Below, piece by piece: positions 34,208 through 46,871 of a stretch of DNA of 64,000 nucleotides. The DNA is from Gossypium raimondii. Taxonomy: Eukaryota > Streptophyta > Magnoliopsida > Malvales > Malvaceae. Where the stretch lies: the NCBI RefSeq assembly GCF_025698545.1, contig NC_068567.1, positions 61,082,705 through 61,146,704 of the forward strand. Direction: 5' to 3'. Every line of letters begins with the position of its first letter. Positions within the stretch are counted from its first letter, which is position 1. The notes below the pieces were generated by a model. The model saw only the letters and a list, made by a program, of their open reading frames with translations. It did no database searches and was not told where the DNA came from. Position numbers and translations under genes: made by a program.

Positions 34208-35285
34208 GGTGATATCTTATTGGGATTTCGTGGGATAGTTTTTAAATCAGTAGTTAAAACCCCTTTTTATATATATATATATATATGCTTGTTGAGAGGA
34301 GATGCACTCCGAAAGTGTAGCTAAAGTTGTATACGATTCTCCATAGAAGAGGCATAAAATTCTCTCCCAGAGACCATATCTTTCATTGTTGAGGGATCGA
34401 GTTGATGTCTCCAATAATTACACTTTAAAAATTGAGCAATTTACATTTGGGAGGCACTAAAATTAAACTACACCATTCATCCAAATAGGCCCAAGCCTTC
34501 CCTTTCCCCTACCCTCTGCTTATAAAAATAGAGAGATGAAGTTAAATTAAATTATATGAACTGAATATTAAATTGAGCCATAATAGAGGGACTAAAACCA
34601 AAATTTAACCCTTGAAAAAGATTGCTTATTTTGATTTCTCAATTTTTACTGTGCATGTGATTCTGGGTGTGGTCCCCATTTATGATAGCTTAACACGTGT
34701 CCAAATTTGACTTCTAAATGAATGAGACAAATAAAAAGATATGAGACTCGCTGGAGTGGATAAACTTCGTTTTCCTTTTGCCTTTTTTGACTCAGTGCAC
34801 TTTTTCCGTATTTGCAGAGTTTCCAACTCAGTTACCACACTGAGTTCAACCAAACTCGGTGAGTTAATAGGTCATCCACTTCCTTAAAAATTTAGTCCCT
34901 TTACTATTCATATTTTAAAATTTAGGTCCAACAATTAAAATTGTTAAAATTATTTTGTTAAATTCAGATTCATTACAGCGTCATCTTTTTAGGTACATTA
35001 CTATCAAGTTATTATTATTTTTAATTTTAAAATATCACACCAACAAATTTAACAAAAAAACAATATTAACAATTAGACTGAATTTTAAAATCTAGAAAGT
35101 AGAAGGACTAAATTCCTGAAAATAAAAGTACAATGACTGAATTTCAAGTTTATGAAGAGTACAAATAACTATGACATATTTGAACTTATAAATAGTGAAA
35201 GACATAACTAAATAGTTAACTATTAATAATGCTATACGTGATACTCTAAATCCTAAACTTGCTAGTTATTAGTATTTATTTATGG
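34208..35285. other. intergenic, 3' of the REM-like pseudogene
   Basis: An (AT)n tract at about 34267-34286, then AT-rich DNA with diverged inverted-repeat sequence (about 34880-35180). No gene seen. Confidence 0.4.
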
Positions 35286-35475
35286 GATAATGCAACATTT
35301 AGTCACTAAAATTGATAACTTTTCTAAATTTAGTCATCATACTTTTTTTGTCTATATTAGTATTCGAACTTAGTAACTTTTTCTAGTTTTAGTTTGTGTG
35401 ATGACGTAACACTTTGATATTGCGTCATGTCCATCACCTAATTAGGTGATAATGAGGCACAATTTCAAAGTGTTA

Positions 35476-38339
35476 TGTAACACCCCTTACCCGAGACCGT
35501 TGCCGGAGTCGAGCATGAGGCGTTACTTAACTTAAATGTTTAGGGCATAAAAATTTACTTTTAAAAGTTATTTCACTGTTCATAATAAGGCTGTCCACCT
35601 GCGCAACAGTCACTAAATTAATTATAACTCAAGCTACGAAACTCGAAATTTAGATCCATAATTTTTTCCTGAAACTAGGCTTATATATCTTTTTACTATA
35701 AATTTTTTAGAATTTTTGGTTCAGCCAATTAGTACAGTTTATTAGTTAAAGTCTCCCATGTTTCACTGATCGACTATCCTGACCTCTCTTCACTAAAATT
35801 CAATTATCTCATTTTACAGACTTCATATGGTGCTTCCACTTATTTCTACTTAAAATAGACTCATTAAGGAATCTAGACATATAAATTATAACTCATAATC
35901 CCTTCTGTACAATTTTTAATGAATTTCTAAATTCAGAACAAGGGACTTCAAAACCATTTTACCCTATCTCACTAAAATTCAAATATCTAAAATATATAAC
36001 TCTTTTCTTACTCTATTTCTTTCATGTGAAAGTATACTCATTCAGCTTTAATTTCATATCTCACTCAGCTTCTAATTCAATTTAAAATATTTTTGGCGAT
36101 TTTTCAAAGTTACATCAATGTTGCTGTCCAAAAACTGTTCCATTGCAATTTTATTTTATTTTTAAAAAATTCAATATAACCCCTTTATAATTATCTAACC
36201 TTCCATGCAAATTTCAATTCACAACCAATTTCAGTATTTCAACTACTTCATTTAAATACTAATAAAGTTCAACCAATCAACCATTTCAAGCTAAAAACAT
36301 GTATATTTCAATGTCTAACACAACCATCACATTCAGATTTACCTTGCCTACTTAGTCATTCATTCTATTACTTTTTACTTCAATTCCCTATACATGCCAT
36401 ATAAATCAAAAAGTTGTTTAACAAAATCTACCAGAGTAAATCTGGATAGTGTGATCGTTGATGTAGATCCGATCCTCCGAACATATATATATATATCAAT
36501 CTACAAGAAATAATAAACACACACAAGTAAGCTTGCAGAAAGCTTAGTAAGTTCATAGGCTCATAATAAAATTTTACCAATATTTCACTAACAACATTAA
36601 TAAACAAATAAAAATTCAACATTTCCTGCCAACCACAACCTCAAACAATGAATCTATCCAATCGAGCTCAATATCAGATGTCAACTTCAATTCCGACATT
36701 TAGCTTCAATTGCACTTACAAATACATGTCAAATTAAGGATCGTCTTACGGATTTGAGTACATCGTTTGCCCGGTGTCACGATTTGCTTGAATATTTCAC
36801 ATTGCTATAACTCAGTATGGTTTTCTTCACGGAAATACCATACCTACTTTTCACAACTCAGTATGGTTTTCTTCATTGAAACACCATACCTACTTTTCAC
36901 AACTCAGTATGGTTTTCTTTACTGAAACACCATATCTACTTTTGACAACTCAGTATGGTTTTCTTCACTGAAATACCATACCTACGTCAATTCATCACTG
37001 GTTACCGAACGTATGTACTCAATCCTGCGTATCCCTTAATTTGAACTAACAATCTCATCTTATTCTCATTTTTACCATAACCATAATTTAACAATAATAT
37101 ACGAATTGATACATTATATCATTCCCACATTAACAATTAATCATAAAATTTCAGCCATATGAACTTACCTGGGCCAATTCGTAAAAGTTGTAAAAGTTCA
37201 GAAACTAGTTCAATACTTTCTCTTTTCCGCGTTTATCTTCGAATTCCCGATCTATAATATAAAATTTTCCACTCATTAGCATATAATTCAATACTAATTT
37301 AATTCACAATTTATGCCTTTTAATTTTCGAAATTACACTTTTACCCCCCAAATTAACAATTTTTACAATTTGGTCCTTACTCAATTAACCCTTCAATTGA
37401 TCTAATTTTTCTCAATTAACACCTTATACAACCATTTTAGACTACTAAACATCCTTTTATATTCATAATTTCAGTACAAAATCCCAATTCATAACTTTTT
37501 CACAGTTAGGTCCTAAAAATAATTTTCTACTAAAATCACTTAATAAGATCATAATATAATGAAATTAAAACTTAAAATCTATAATAATTCATCATAAAAT
37601 TCCAGAACTTATTGATGGTAACTTACAAAATCACCCATGGAATCAAAAACTAATGAATTCAATAGTTGGACCTAGTTGTAAAAGTCACAAAACATAAAAA
37701 TTTCAAGGAAAAAGCAAGAATTGAACTCACATGGTATAAAAATATGAGAAACCAACTTGTTTCAGACCTCCTATGGCGTTTTTTCTGATAAATTATGAAG
37801 AGATCTCTAGATTTTTCACTTTTATCTTTGTTTTATATATTTAATTTGTAAAATTTCTAATTTTGCCCTTATTTCTCCTTACTTTCTTGCTGATTTTTCT
37901 TGCCCAACCGTCCAGCCCATATAATGGGCCTAATTGCCTTTTAAATCTCTCCTTATTAGTCACTTAAGCTATTTAATCACAATTTAACAAATTTTGCACT
38001 ATTTTCAATTTAGTTCTTTTTAATTAATTGACTATCCAAACGTTAAATTTTTCTAACAAAACTTTTATACTAACTCAATGACACTCCATAAATATGTATA
38101 AAAATATTTATGGCTTGGTTTATGAACTCGAGGTCTCGATACCTCATTTTAGACCCAATTTACCTATTAAATTCTTTTTAAATCACAAAATTCAATAAAT
38201 CACAAAATTCACTAATTCAAAAATTATTCTAAAATCACACTTGACCCATAATTATTAGTTTATTAAATTTTAACTCGTTGGTCAGATTTAGTGATCTCAA
38301 ATCACTGTTTCCGACACAACTAAAAATTAGGTTGTTACA
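35476..38339. mobile_element. solo LTR, 2,864 bp, flanked by TGTTA duplications
   Basis: Starts TGTAACACCCC and ends GGTTGTTACA (TG...CA termini). The 5-bp sequence TGTTA lies directly outside both ends (35471-35475 and 38340-38344). No reverse transcriptase, integrase or second LTR is present, so internal DNA has been lost by LTR-LTR recombination. Such long LTRs starting TGTAACACCC are typical of Ty3/Gypsy elements of the Tekay/Del group (family assignment inferred). Holds a 46-bp tandem repeat at 36809-36992. Confidence 0.8.
36809..36992. repeat. four tandem copies of a 46-bp unit within the solo LTR
   Basis: 'aactcagtatggttttctt' starts at 36809, 36855, 36901 and 36947, an exact 46-base period. 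The fourth unit diverges near its end. Confidence 0.9.
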
Positions 38340-38935
38340 TGTTACGTCATCACATGGACCAAAATAGAAAAAGTTGCCAACTTTTTGTAATTATATGGAT
38401 AGAAAAAAAGTTTAGGGACTCAGCTGGGATAGGTTGTTAAGTTCAATGACTAAACGTTACTTTATCTCTTAATTTATAACCATTATAATAATTAATCATG
38501 TTTAAATAAAAATATTAGTACATTTGCTAATATTAAGTCTTTTATTAAATATGATGTCACGAGTCAATCAAACATCAACTCAATTATATAATAACAAAAA
38601 ACCCTTTGAGGGTGGGTTTTATTGTCATTTCATATATTTTATATAGAAATATAAATACAAATAATAGAATTTAAACTCATAGCACAATAATTTTCAATAT
38701 TTGTATTTTACCATTCAATCAAAGTTTATTTTTATGTTACTTATATTAGTTTTTCAATAAATATATTAGTTTTATATATTCTTTACTTTTGCTTTGTTTT
38801 AGTCAACAATGAAATTTCATTTATTATTTATGATGCATTTTATATTATATTTTTGTTTTCTAATTTTAAAAGGAAAATAATCCAATGAACTTAAAAAAAA
38901 AAGAAGGAAAAAATAGCTAATAAGAGCAATAAATT

Positions 38936-39235
38936 GGGCGATTTACTAAAAAAAACCTATTTTTTTAAAATTTACCGAAATGGGCCCGATATTTTATTAT
39001 TTACCGGAATGGGTCATTTTCTCCAAAATCGCGTCCACGTCAGCCCGATGTCAGGGTACGTGCCAGCAAATCGCGTCCTCTGAAGCGCGATTTGTTGCCA
39101 TGTCAACAAAGCGCGCTGACGTGGCCGCGATTTGCCCCACGCGTGAACAGTGCAACGGTCAAAAAATTGACCGGTTGCCCCCCCCCCCACGGTAAAAAAA
39201 AACTATAAATACCTCCACCCCTTTTTTTTCACAAA
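38936..39235. mobile_element. GC-rich element end with promoter-like TATA sequence, family 4
   Basis: 'aatttaccgaaatgggccc', 'ccacgtcag.cgatgtcagggtacgtgcc' and 'aaatcgcgtcctctgaagcgcgatttgt' match the element at 39896-40266. The copy then diverges after 'cacgcgtgaacagtg' into a C run and TATAAATA at about 39204-39211. It may be the terminal and promoter region of a larger transposon. The ORF across it is not protein-like. Confidence 0.5.
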
Positions 39236-39895
39236 CTAATCATCTCTCAAATTTCCTCTCAATTTCTTCTAAATTTCCTCTCAATTTGCTCTCAAATTCC
39301 TTCAAAATTTCTCTCAAATCCATATTTATTTTCAAATTGCTCTTAAGTTCCTCTTAAATTTCTCTTGAATCCCTATTTTTAAATAATTTTAAAAAAAATA
39401 TTTCTTAGAATAAAAATCGAGAACAAGAAATTGAAAATCAAATTGTGAAAATTGAGAGTTGAGTTGAAAATAAGAAAAGTTGGAGGGCTTTATATAAGGA
39501 AATTTATGGTTGTTGGAGTCTCATTGGCATTGGAATATTTGCCTGTTAGGAAATATTCCCGTTGGAAAAAAAATGCCATATAAGAGTGTTTTTATAAAAG
39601 AAAAGAAAACTCGTCCTACAGGGTGTGCTTTCCCTGCAAGATAAGTGAAAGTGCGTCATGTAGGGTGCGTTTTATTTTCTCTCTCCAAAAACAGCATAGA
39701 TTAGTAAATTTAAAAAAAAACCCTAATTTCTCAATTTATTTTCTTTTCAGCATATTTAAATGAATTAACCTGAAACAGCAGTGTTTAAATTTCAAGCCAG
39801 CTTCCTTATGTTATGGGAGAAAATATAAATTTGAAAAATATTATTTAAATTTTTATTTGATATATAAATTTTTAAAAATATTTAATATTAAATAA
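39236..39895. other. spacer between the two family-4 elements
   Basis: Begins with a pyrimidine-rich, transcript-leader-like stretch ('tttcctctcaatttc' repeated), then AT-rich DNA. It includes two related phrases around 'ctacagggtgtgcttt' and 'tgtagggtgcgtttt' (39614-39672). No coding region supported. Confidence 0.35.
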
Positions 39896-40266
39896 GGGGC
39901 AAAATACCAAAAAAAACCAATTTTTTTAAATTTACCGAAATGGGCCCGGTATTTTATTATTTATCGGAATGAGCTATTTTTCCCGAAATCGCATCCACGT
40001 CAGTGCGATGTCAGGGTACGTGCCAGGAAATCGCGTTAACGTCAGCGCGCTTTACTGACATGGCAACAAATCGCGTCCTCTGAAGCGCGATTTGTGTCCA
40101 CATCGATAAGCGCTACGGCGTGGACGCGATTTCTGCACGCACTCTCGACATCGCTACCGACGTTGACGCGATTTTGGGGAAAAGGACCCATTCCGGTAAA
40201 TAATAAAATACCTGGTCTATTTCGGTAAATTTTAAAAAAATTTGGCTTTTTTTGGTATTTTGCCCC
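39896..40266. mobile_element. complete GC-rich inverted-repeat element, family 4
   Basis: Begins GGGGCAAAATACCAAAAA and ends TTTTTGGTATTTTGCCCC, inverted complements. The arms continue with 'taccgaaatgggccc' against 'gacccattccggta'. The middle is rich in CG, with 'aaatcgcg' and 'gcgcgattt' palindromes. AATAA lies directly outside both ends, possibly a 5-bp target duplication, although AT-rich flanks make chance likely. Confidence 0.7.
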
Positions 40267-40349
40267 AATAAATTATATAGTTATTGTAAAAATATGGAAT
40301 ATGCCAATTTTTGCATAACGATAAATTTAATTTTTAATTTATATTTTTT

Positions 40350-41158
40350 GAGTAAACTATTAAAATAGTCAGTTTTGTTTGCTTCAGGTTATATTTTAAT
40401 CACTTATGTTTGAAATGTTATGTTTTAGTCACTTACATTATCACGCTGGAATATTTTAGTCACTGAGCCGTTAGTTGTTGTTAACAGTGTAACGGTAGGC
40501 AGACGTGGCACGTTAAATCATCATTTCAAACAAAAATTTTAAGGTAATTTCTACAATCGGTCTCCATATTGTTTTCGTTTTGAGCAATTTAATTTTTTCT
40601 TTTATGTTTTTTTAACTCTCCTTTTTGTTTTTCTTTATTTTTCATTCACTTATGCTTCTCTCTTTATTTTCCCCCCTTCTCCATTTCTTTTAACTTAGTT
40701 TTTCTATACTTTTTATTTGTTAAAATTAATCCCCATAGTTTTATTTTTATGAACAATTTAATTTTTTCAAGTGAGTCGAGCTTGTGAACTAGTTTTAACA
40801 AATGATAAATATTGAAAAATTACGTTAAAATAAATGAAGACGGGAGAAAAACAGAGGGAGAAGCAGAAAAGGATGGAAAATTAAAAAAAAATTAAGTTAA
40901 AAGAACATAAAAGAACAAAAATTCTCAAAATGAAAAAAAAAATATGGACCAATTGTAGAATTTAACCTAAAATTTTTGTTTGAAATGATGATTTAATATG
41001 CCACGTCAGCTTACTGTTATATTGTTAACGGTGATTAACGACTCAGTGACTAAGATGTTATAACACGATAACATAAGTGACTAAAAAGTAACATTTCAAA
41101 CATAAGTGACTAAAATGTAACCTGAGGCAAACAAAAGTGATTATTTTGATAGTTTACC
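40350..41158. mobile_element. 809-bp foldback element with 9-bp target duplication
   Basis: Arms of over 200 bases are inverted complements ('tttgtttgcttcaggttata' on the left, 'taacctgaggcaaacaaaa' on the right; 'gacgtggcacgttaaatcatc' against 'gatgatttaatatgccacgtc', each quoted in part). ATATTTTTT is directly outside both ends (40341-40349 and 41159-41167). The length of the duplication and the long arms suggest a non-autonomous Mutator-like element. Confidence 0.8.
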
Positions 41159-41167
41159 ATATTTTTT

Positions 41168-42521
41168 ATTGATTCGGTATTTATTTTTGAACTAAATTTG
41201 TTCCTCAACCTTTTAAAAATATTCAAATTTTACCACCAACATTTTAAAAGAATTGAATTGATATATTTTCTAATAAAATATTAACTAAAATACTAAATAT
41301 TTAAACATGGTCCACATCGTAGTCTACATGTATATCATGTCTTTTTTAAATATTTATGAACTCTTTATATTTTTAATTTTATAAAATTTAAATTATTTGT
41401 TGATGTGACATATAAGATAATTAGTATCATGTCAATATGAAATACATTTAGACTGTCACACGAATTGTCATCGCAACGTCGTTAAAAATTAATGCTTTAG
41501 TTAGCATTTTCGTCAAATAAAAACAATTGGCTTTTTTTTTGAAAGGTTATTGACGAAATTTAGTTTAAAAAATAATGAAGGCTAAATTGACAAAAAAAAT
41601 TATAAACTTTGAGAAATAAATTTATTATTATTTCTCCTTCTTTTTTTTCAAATAGAGGTCTCAATTCTCATAGTTTTTTTCTTTTAACATTAATGAATTT
41701 GATTCTATTTATTATCTATACTACTAATAAAACTCGTGACTGAGTTGGTGTCATGGGTTAACTAGGTACCAGCTCGGTTAGTAAATGACTAATCGACCCT
41801 TTTATCAAATGACTACTATTATTATTTTGATGACATAAATTTTTTTTTGCATTTTTATACTTCTGTATAGTTTTCAAATAAAAGAACTAAAATTAAAACA
41901 TCTAGAGATTAGCCAAGAAGTGGTTGAATGCAATGTTAAGACGCATTATATTCTTAAGAGGAGGACTCAAGTTCAAACCTTTGAGACGACATTGTTGGGA
42001 GGGATATTCATGAATCCCAAATATGGATCGTAAAATAGACATGAATATAGAAAATATATCTAGATGTGATCACATACTTGTATTCTAAATACGTGATCAC
42101 CAACTGGCTAAAGTACAAATAGAAACACCAAAAAATACAAGATAGTTGGGTGACCAAAAAAGATAAAATTGAATAGTTGAGTGACTATTTTGTAACTTTT
42201 CATAGTTGAGATACCAAAATAAAATACTAATAGTTGAGTGATTATTAGTGCAATTTACCCAATATTTTAAAATTAGTAACGCCGATAAGGAATATTTTAT
42301 TATTAAAAACCAAGGGAAGCTGGTGGTGGGTCACACGAAGAATGCCAGAGTTTTAAAGAAAGCGAGATTAGAACTCAGTGAGTGAGTAGCTGAGTTTACA
42401 AATGTTCCACTGATGAAAACTCGGTTCAACTTTTAGGTTTTTTTTTTCTTTTCAAAAAATTTCTCTATTTTCCATGTATAAGCACTCAACAAAGTCTTAT
42501 GATTTGATCCAGTGATATATA
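41168..42521. other. intergenic region upstream of VRN1-like gene
   Basis: AT-rich. At 42145-42255 there is a fragment of the dispersed repeat also seen at 18650-18810 ('agttgagtgactattttgtaa'). The VRN1-like promoter should be at the right edge. No gene seen. Confidence 0.4.
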
Positions 42522-42529
42522 TATAAATA
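42522..42529 (+). promoter_or_regulatory. candidate TATA box of the VRN1-like gene
   Basis: TATAAATA, 80 bases before the ATG. A second TA-rich stretch (about 42540-42553) lies closer to it, so the choice between them is open. Confidence 0.4.
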
Positions 42530-42608
42530 AACAGTAGAATTATATATATATACAGCGAAAAAAGCTCAAAAAAGCAAAATCATTATATGATCTGACAATT
42601 TCTGCCAA

Positions 42609-45248
42609 ATGCCACGCCCTTTTTTCCATAAGCTTATTCTCTCCACTACTCTCCAGGACAAGAAACTGGTAAAATTACTCAAAACCCAAATTTATTTTTG
42701 CTTATGTTTTTGTTTAGGGAGAACAAATATATATTGGGTTTAATTGAAAATTTCAATATAGGGTTTTTTTCCCTTGGGGTAATGGATCATGGGTTTTTGT
42801 TTGTAATGTTTTAATTTCGGGTTTTGGGGTTTGAAGTGTGTTTTATGAGATTTGGAGGTAATATTTGAATGTTAAGACCTGCTGAGAGTATGTTTGGTTG
42901 ATGGAATTGGATGAAAATTAGGGAGAATTGAGAATTTTTAGCTTAATGTTTTTAGTAGCTGCTGTGAATTGTGAAACTGGGTAAAGTAGAAGAAAATAGA
43001 AGATCCTTCAAATTTTGATGTAAAGTTTTTTTTTAATGTATTGAAGCTGGGGCGGGGGGGGGGTGCTTATTCGAATCAATTGAAATGCATGGTATATATT
43101 TTGCTTCATTTTGAGTAAATTCTATTGATATATCTGAATTTGAGTTAGTATATATCGGAGCGAAGCAGTCAAATTTTTACTGGTTCGATTTTGCAGGAAA
43201 TAGTCTGTTTTGTAAACAATAAACAATTGTAACCAAATAGGGTTAAATGCTTGTTGCTTCATAGTTTTAAATGGTCCTCATTTTAATGGATTTCGTTAGC
43301 GAAAAAAGTTGAATGTCGAAGTTTTAATTAGTATAACGTTGTACTTTACCTTCCTATGATCTTCCTGCATGTGAGTGAAAGCTTATTAGTTTTTCACGTT
43401 TGGTCCGATCTTCCGAGTTTGGTATTAAGCTACTTTGGTCGTTTGTATGCACTGTTTAGCGTAAACAGGAAGTGGGGAAAGCACAGAAGGTCTATATGAC
43501 TGTAAAATAAAGTTTTTTATTTCCTAGATTTTGTTGGATTGAAGAGAATAACTAGGCTTATTACTATGGGTCTATTACTTAAATTGGGTATATATCGAGT
43601 ATCAATACATTGCCACAGGTCTGTTTTGATATTTCTCTCAGGGTTTTTTACCAAATATGCACCAAATGCGAGGCTATTTCATAATGGTGTTTTATGAGCA
43701 AGCAAGAAAGTTCATCTACATCATGTACACGGAGTTTAATGTTAATCTCTTACGGTTTCTTTTTATGTTTGGTCTAGGAAAAAGTATATACGGATTTGGT
43801 TATTGATTATGATTATACTTGCCATGTTTATGTGTGATGATTTTTATAATTACATCCTTTTCTTTGTAATGATTCGATCTTCTCATTTCAATGCTAGTGT
43901 TAGATAAGAAGACGGGAGTAGTTTTCTTCATATAACGTGAGGTGCAATAGCATGATGTTTTGAATGTTAATCTGCCAAGTACCATTTGAATCCCAATTTT
44001 CATTATTCGCCAGATAAATAGGCCTAACTTGCATTCCGGTGTTTGCAGAGGATACCTGATAACTTTATTAAGAAATTCAGGGATGAGCTTTCTGTTGCTG
44101 CCGCTCTCACCGTTCCTGATGGTCATGTTTGGCGTGTAGGAATAAAGAAAGTTGACAACAAGGCTTGGTTTAAGGAGGGTTGGCAGGAATTTGTCGAACG
44201 TTACTATATCCGTGTTGGCTACTTTTTGATTTTCAGATATGAAGGGAATTCCGCTTTCAGTGTTAGCATATTTGATTTGTACAACTCTGAAATAAACTAT
44301 CAAACAAATGCTCTTGTTGGTACTCAATACAATCTCGGAAGACAATATCCATTTGAAGAACTTGAAGATGATGAATGTGTCTCTCCAGCGATGCCTAATT
44401 TGTTTGGTAGGTCCAAACTTAACTGTATAAACTGGAGTGGAGAAGTCAACCATCACGCACCTAAGGGTGTTAATAATCAACCTATTCGGGGTATGGCTTT
44501 TCATTACTGTATTTGAACTTAAAAAGATTCTGCTAATGAAGTGAAATTGCATTCTTCAGGTGCAGAGCTACCAAAACTGAAAAAACCAGGGAGGAAAAAA
44601 CAGAAGTTTCAGCCTAGTAAGTCCTTTATTTGTTTTACAGCATATAAGGTTTGGAAATTTTCATTGGTTGTCCAATGAAATGTAGGTGAAGAGGATTCAT
44701 CTCTTGGACATGAAGATGACATGGAAATGCGTAATAGATTTTATGAAAGTGCTTCGGCCAGGAAGAGAATTGTGACTGCTGAAGAACGAGAGAGAGCGAT
44801 TAATGCAGCCAAAGCATTTGAGCCGACTAACCCTTTCTGCAGGGTCGTCTTGCGACCGTCTTATCTATACAGGGGATGTATAATGGTAAGCATTGAATAC
44901 GATGTGCCATACATGCCCTTTTGATTTCACCTTATAGCACACCTCAGTCAACATTTTGATTTTTCTCTATTGCAGTACTTACCATCGTGCTTTGCTGAGC
45001 AACATCTAAGCGGGGTTTCAGGATTCATTAAACTTCAGCTTCCGGATGGTAGACAGTGGCCTGTCCGATGCCTTTATAGAGGAGGCAGGGCTAAGTTCAG
45101 TCAAGGATGGTATGAATTTACATTGGAGAACAATTTGGGTGAAGGAGATGTCTGTGTCTTTGAACTGCTCAGATCAAGGGAATTTGTGCTCAAAGTCACC
45201 GTATTTCGTGTAATGGAAAGCGCTGGACTAATGGACCGGTCCCAATAA
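42609..45248 (+). CDS. VRN1: VRN1-type B3 transcription factor (REM family), 5 exons
   Basis: Exons by eye: 42609-42668, 44049-44490, 44560-44616, 44686-44885, 44976-45248, giving 343 residues (Arabidopsis VRN1 is 341). B3 domain 1 covers about residues 5-97: '[11 protein letters not shown]', '[15 protein letters not shown]', '[10 protein letters not shown]', '[21 protein letters not shown]'. The linker is acidic, then basic ('KKPGRKKQK', 175-183), likely a nuclear localisation signal. The conserved block '[23 protein letters not shown]' (given here as its two halves) leads to B3 domain 2 at about 236-333 ('[20 protein letters not shown]', '[21 protein letters not shown]'). VRN1 binds DNA with little sequence specificity and, in Arabidopsis, maintains FLC silencing after cold. 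The short first exon (20 codons) precedes a 1.4-kb intron. Both B3 domains look intact. Orthology to VRN1, rather than the close RTV1, is likely. Confidence 0.93.
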
Positions 45249-46430
45249 AAGCCAACTCGAGTTAAACCAGTTATTAGTATAGTGGCTGCCCGGCTGATAA
45301 TTTAAGGAATATTAAACTCTGTTAAGCTACTCCTCCTTTCAGGTGACGTCTAACTTTTACGGTCCTCCATAAGAAATTTAGCTTCTACCGCCATTTTGAT
45401 GTTCATAAGTTTTTATAATGGTACTTTTTTCCTGCTTAGGAGAGTTGATATGAAAATTTTGTGTCTCGACTAGGTCTGTAAATAGATTGCCCAATGAAGT
45501 TGAATTCAAACTAGATTGAAAAGAATGGGTACTTGACTTTATGGTCTTTTATTTTTGGTGGAAAAAAAGTTCCATTTACTGCTTGGATTGGAATTCCTAG
45601 TGATACTTTGATGCTGTGTCTTTAGAGCTGGTCTTTCATGGATGTGGATCAGTTGTTTCTAGCTTCTGTATCTTCCCCGGTTTATCTCGTGATAATAGAT
45701 TAGCTATGGTTGTCATTGATAGGCAGTTGTTAACCATACGATGGAAGGAGATTAGGATTATGTGTATATATGTGTATGCATATAGGCCTATGCATGAGGG
45801 TAAACTGAAGTCATAGCAGTAGAAATGGTGATTTCTGCTACTTGGTGGTAAAAGTACCATGGAAGCCCCTATAATAGGAGTCAGATTGCATTTTGCTCCC
45901 TTCACTCAAAAAATGAGCAAATTAGTCTCTGTTAGTTAGATTAAAGATTAAATTGGTCATTTCTGTTAAAAATGTCATCTATTTTTACTGTTAAAAACTG
46001 AAGTACCTAATGGAATAACCAAACAATTACATGTGATATATCACGTGTATCTCATGTCGATGTAAAGGGATCGGTTTTTAACACTAAAAATGGACAAAAT
46101 TTTGAACAGAAGGATGATCTACAGTGATCTAATGTGCAGGGTTCAATTTATTAAGTTTTTTTAGTGAAAGGGTAAAATGCAATTTGACTTCTAGTACAAA
46201 GATTTTCATGGTGTGATCCAAGAATCAATGTTCTAATTGTGTAAGTTGGCTGGTTTGATTGATGAAATTGTTTTAATAATTAGTGTTTGAAATTTGAGAG
46301 TACTTTAAAAGTGAGAGTTCACTGTCAAAGTGGATGCCATGGAATTCAACTAAAACTAAGTACACAAAATAAAGCATTAATTAACCAACAATTAGGTTGT
46401 ACATGTTGATGAACTTCATAGAAAATATTT
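45249..46430. other. 3' flank of VRN1-like gene and a family-1 MITE
   Basis: The first 550 bases are likely 3' UTR and flank. A family-1 MITE follows (45847-46214), then AT-rich DNA. No gene seen. Confidence 0.4.
45847..46214. mobile_element. palindromic MITE, family 1
   Basis: Left end GGTAAAAGTACCATGGA is well kept. The right end ('agattttcatggtgtgatcc') has diverged. Inner phrases match the reference at 16528-16863. Confidence 0.65.
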
Positions 46431-46871
46431 GGTTTAATATCTACTTTGGTCTCTATACTATGGCCAAATTTTCACTTTAGTCCTTTTTACTATTTTGAGG
46501 GTCACTTTTCCCTTATTTTCATTCCACCTATCACGTTAGCCCCTTGACCATTTCATTAAAAAAAAAATCTCACATGTTCATGTGTTTGCCCCTTGACAGG
46601 TTTAATGCATATTTTGGTCCTTGTACTTTAGTGAAATTCTCACATTAGACCCAATACTACAGAAAAATTTTCACTTTGGCTTTTTTATTATTGTTCACGT
46701 GTTCGCATTTGATTGGCTTGAATGGCCGCTTGAGTTTTTTTTAGTGGAAATGGTCAAGGGCTAACTGGATGGATGGAACGAAAGTAGAGAGAGCAAAATG
46801 ACCAAAAAAATAGTAAAAAGGCAAAAGTGAGAATTTCACTATAGTACAAGAGTAAAAATAGGTATTAAACC
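46431..46871. mobile_element. foldback (MITE-like) element
   Basis: Left end GGTTTAATATCTACTTTGG and right end AAATAGGTATTAAACC are inverted complements. The arms pair further ('tctctatactatgg' against 'tatagtacaagagt'). The flanks 'aaaatattt' and 'taattattt' agree at 7 of 9 positions, a weak trace of a 9-bp duplication. Confidence 0.6.

Larger units (their letters stand above)
35286..38467. mobile_element. MITE interrupted by a solo LTR
   Basis: The left arm (35286-35475, 'ggataatgcaacatttagtca') and right arm (38345-38467, 'atgactaaacgttactttatc') are inverted complements. When the 2.9-kb LTR and one 5-bp duplication are removed, the arms join to a foldback element of about 315 bases. Inner phrases 'tgtgatgacgtaacac' and 'gttacgtcatcaca' pair as well. 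Confidence 0.65.

Noticed and set aside
38980-39195. Open frame of 71 codons in GC-rich DNA
   Set aside because: Lies in the family-4 element. The complete sister copy does not keep the frame.
43800-44552. Minus-strand open frame of 250 codons
   Set aside because: Antisense to VRN1-like exon 2, which has full domain and splice support on the plus strand.
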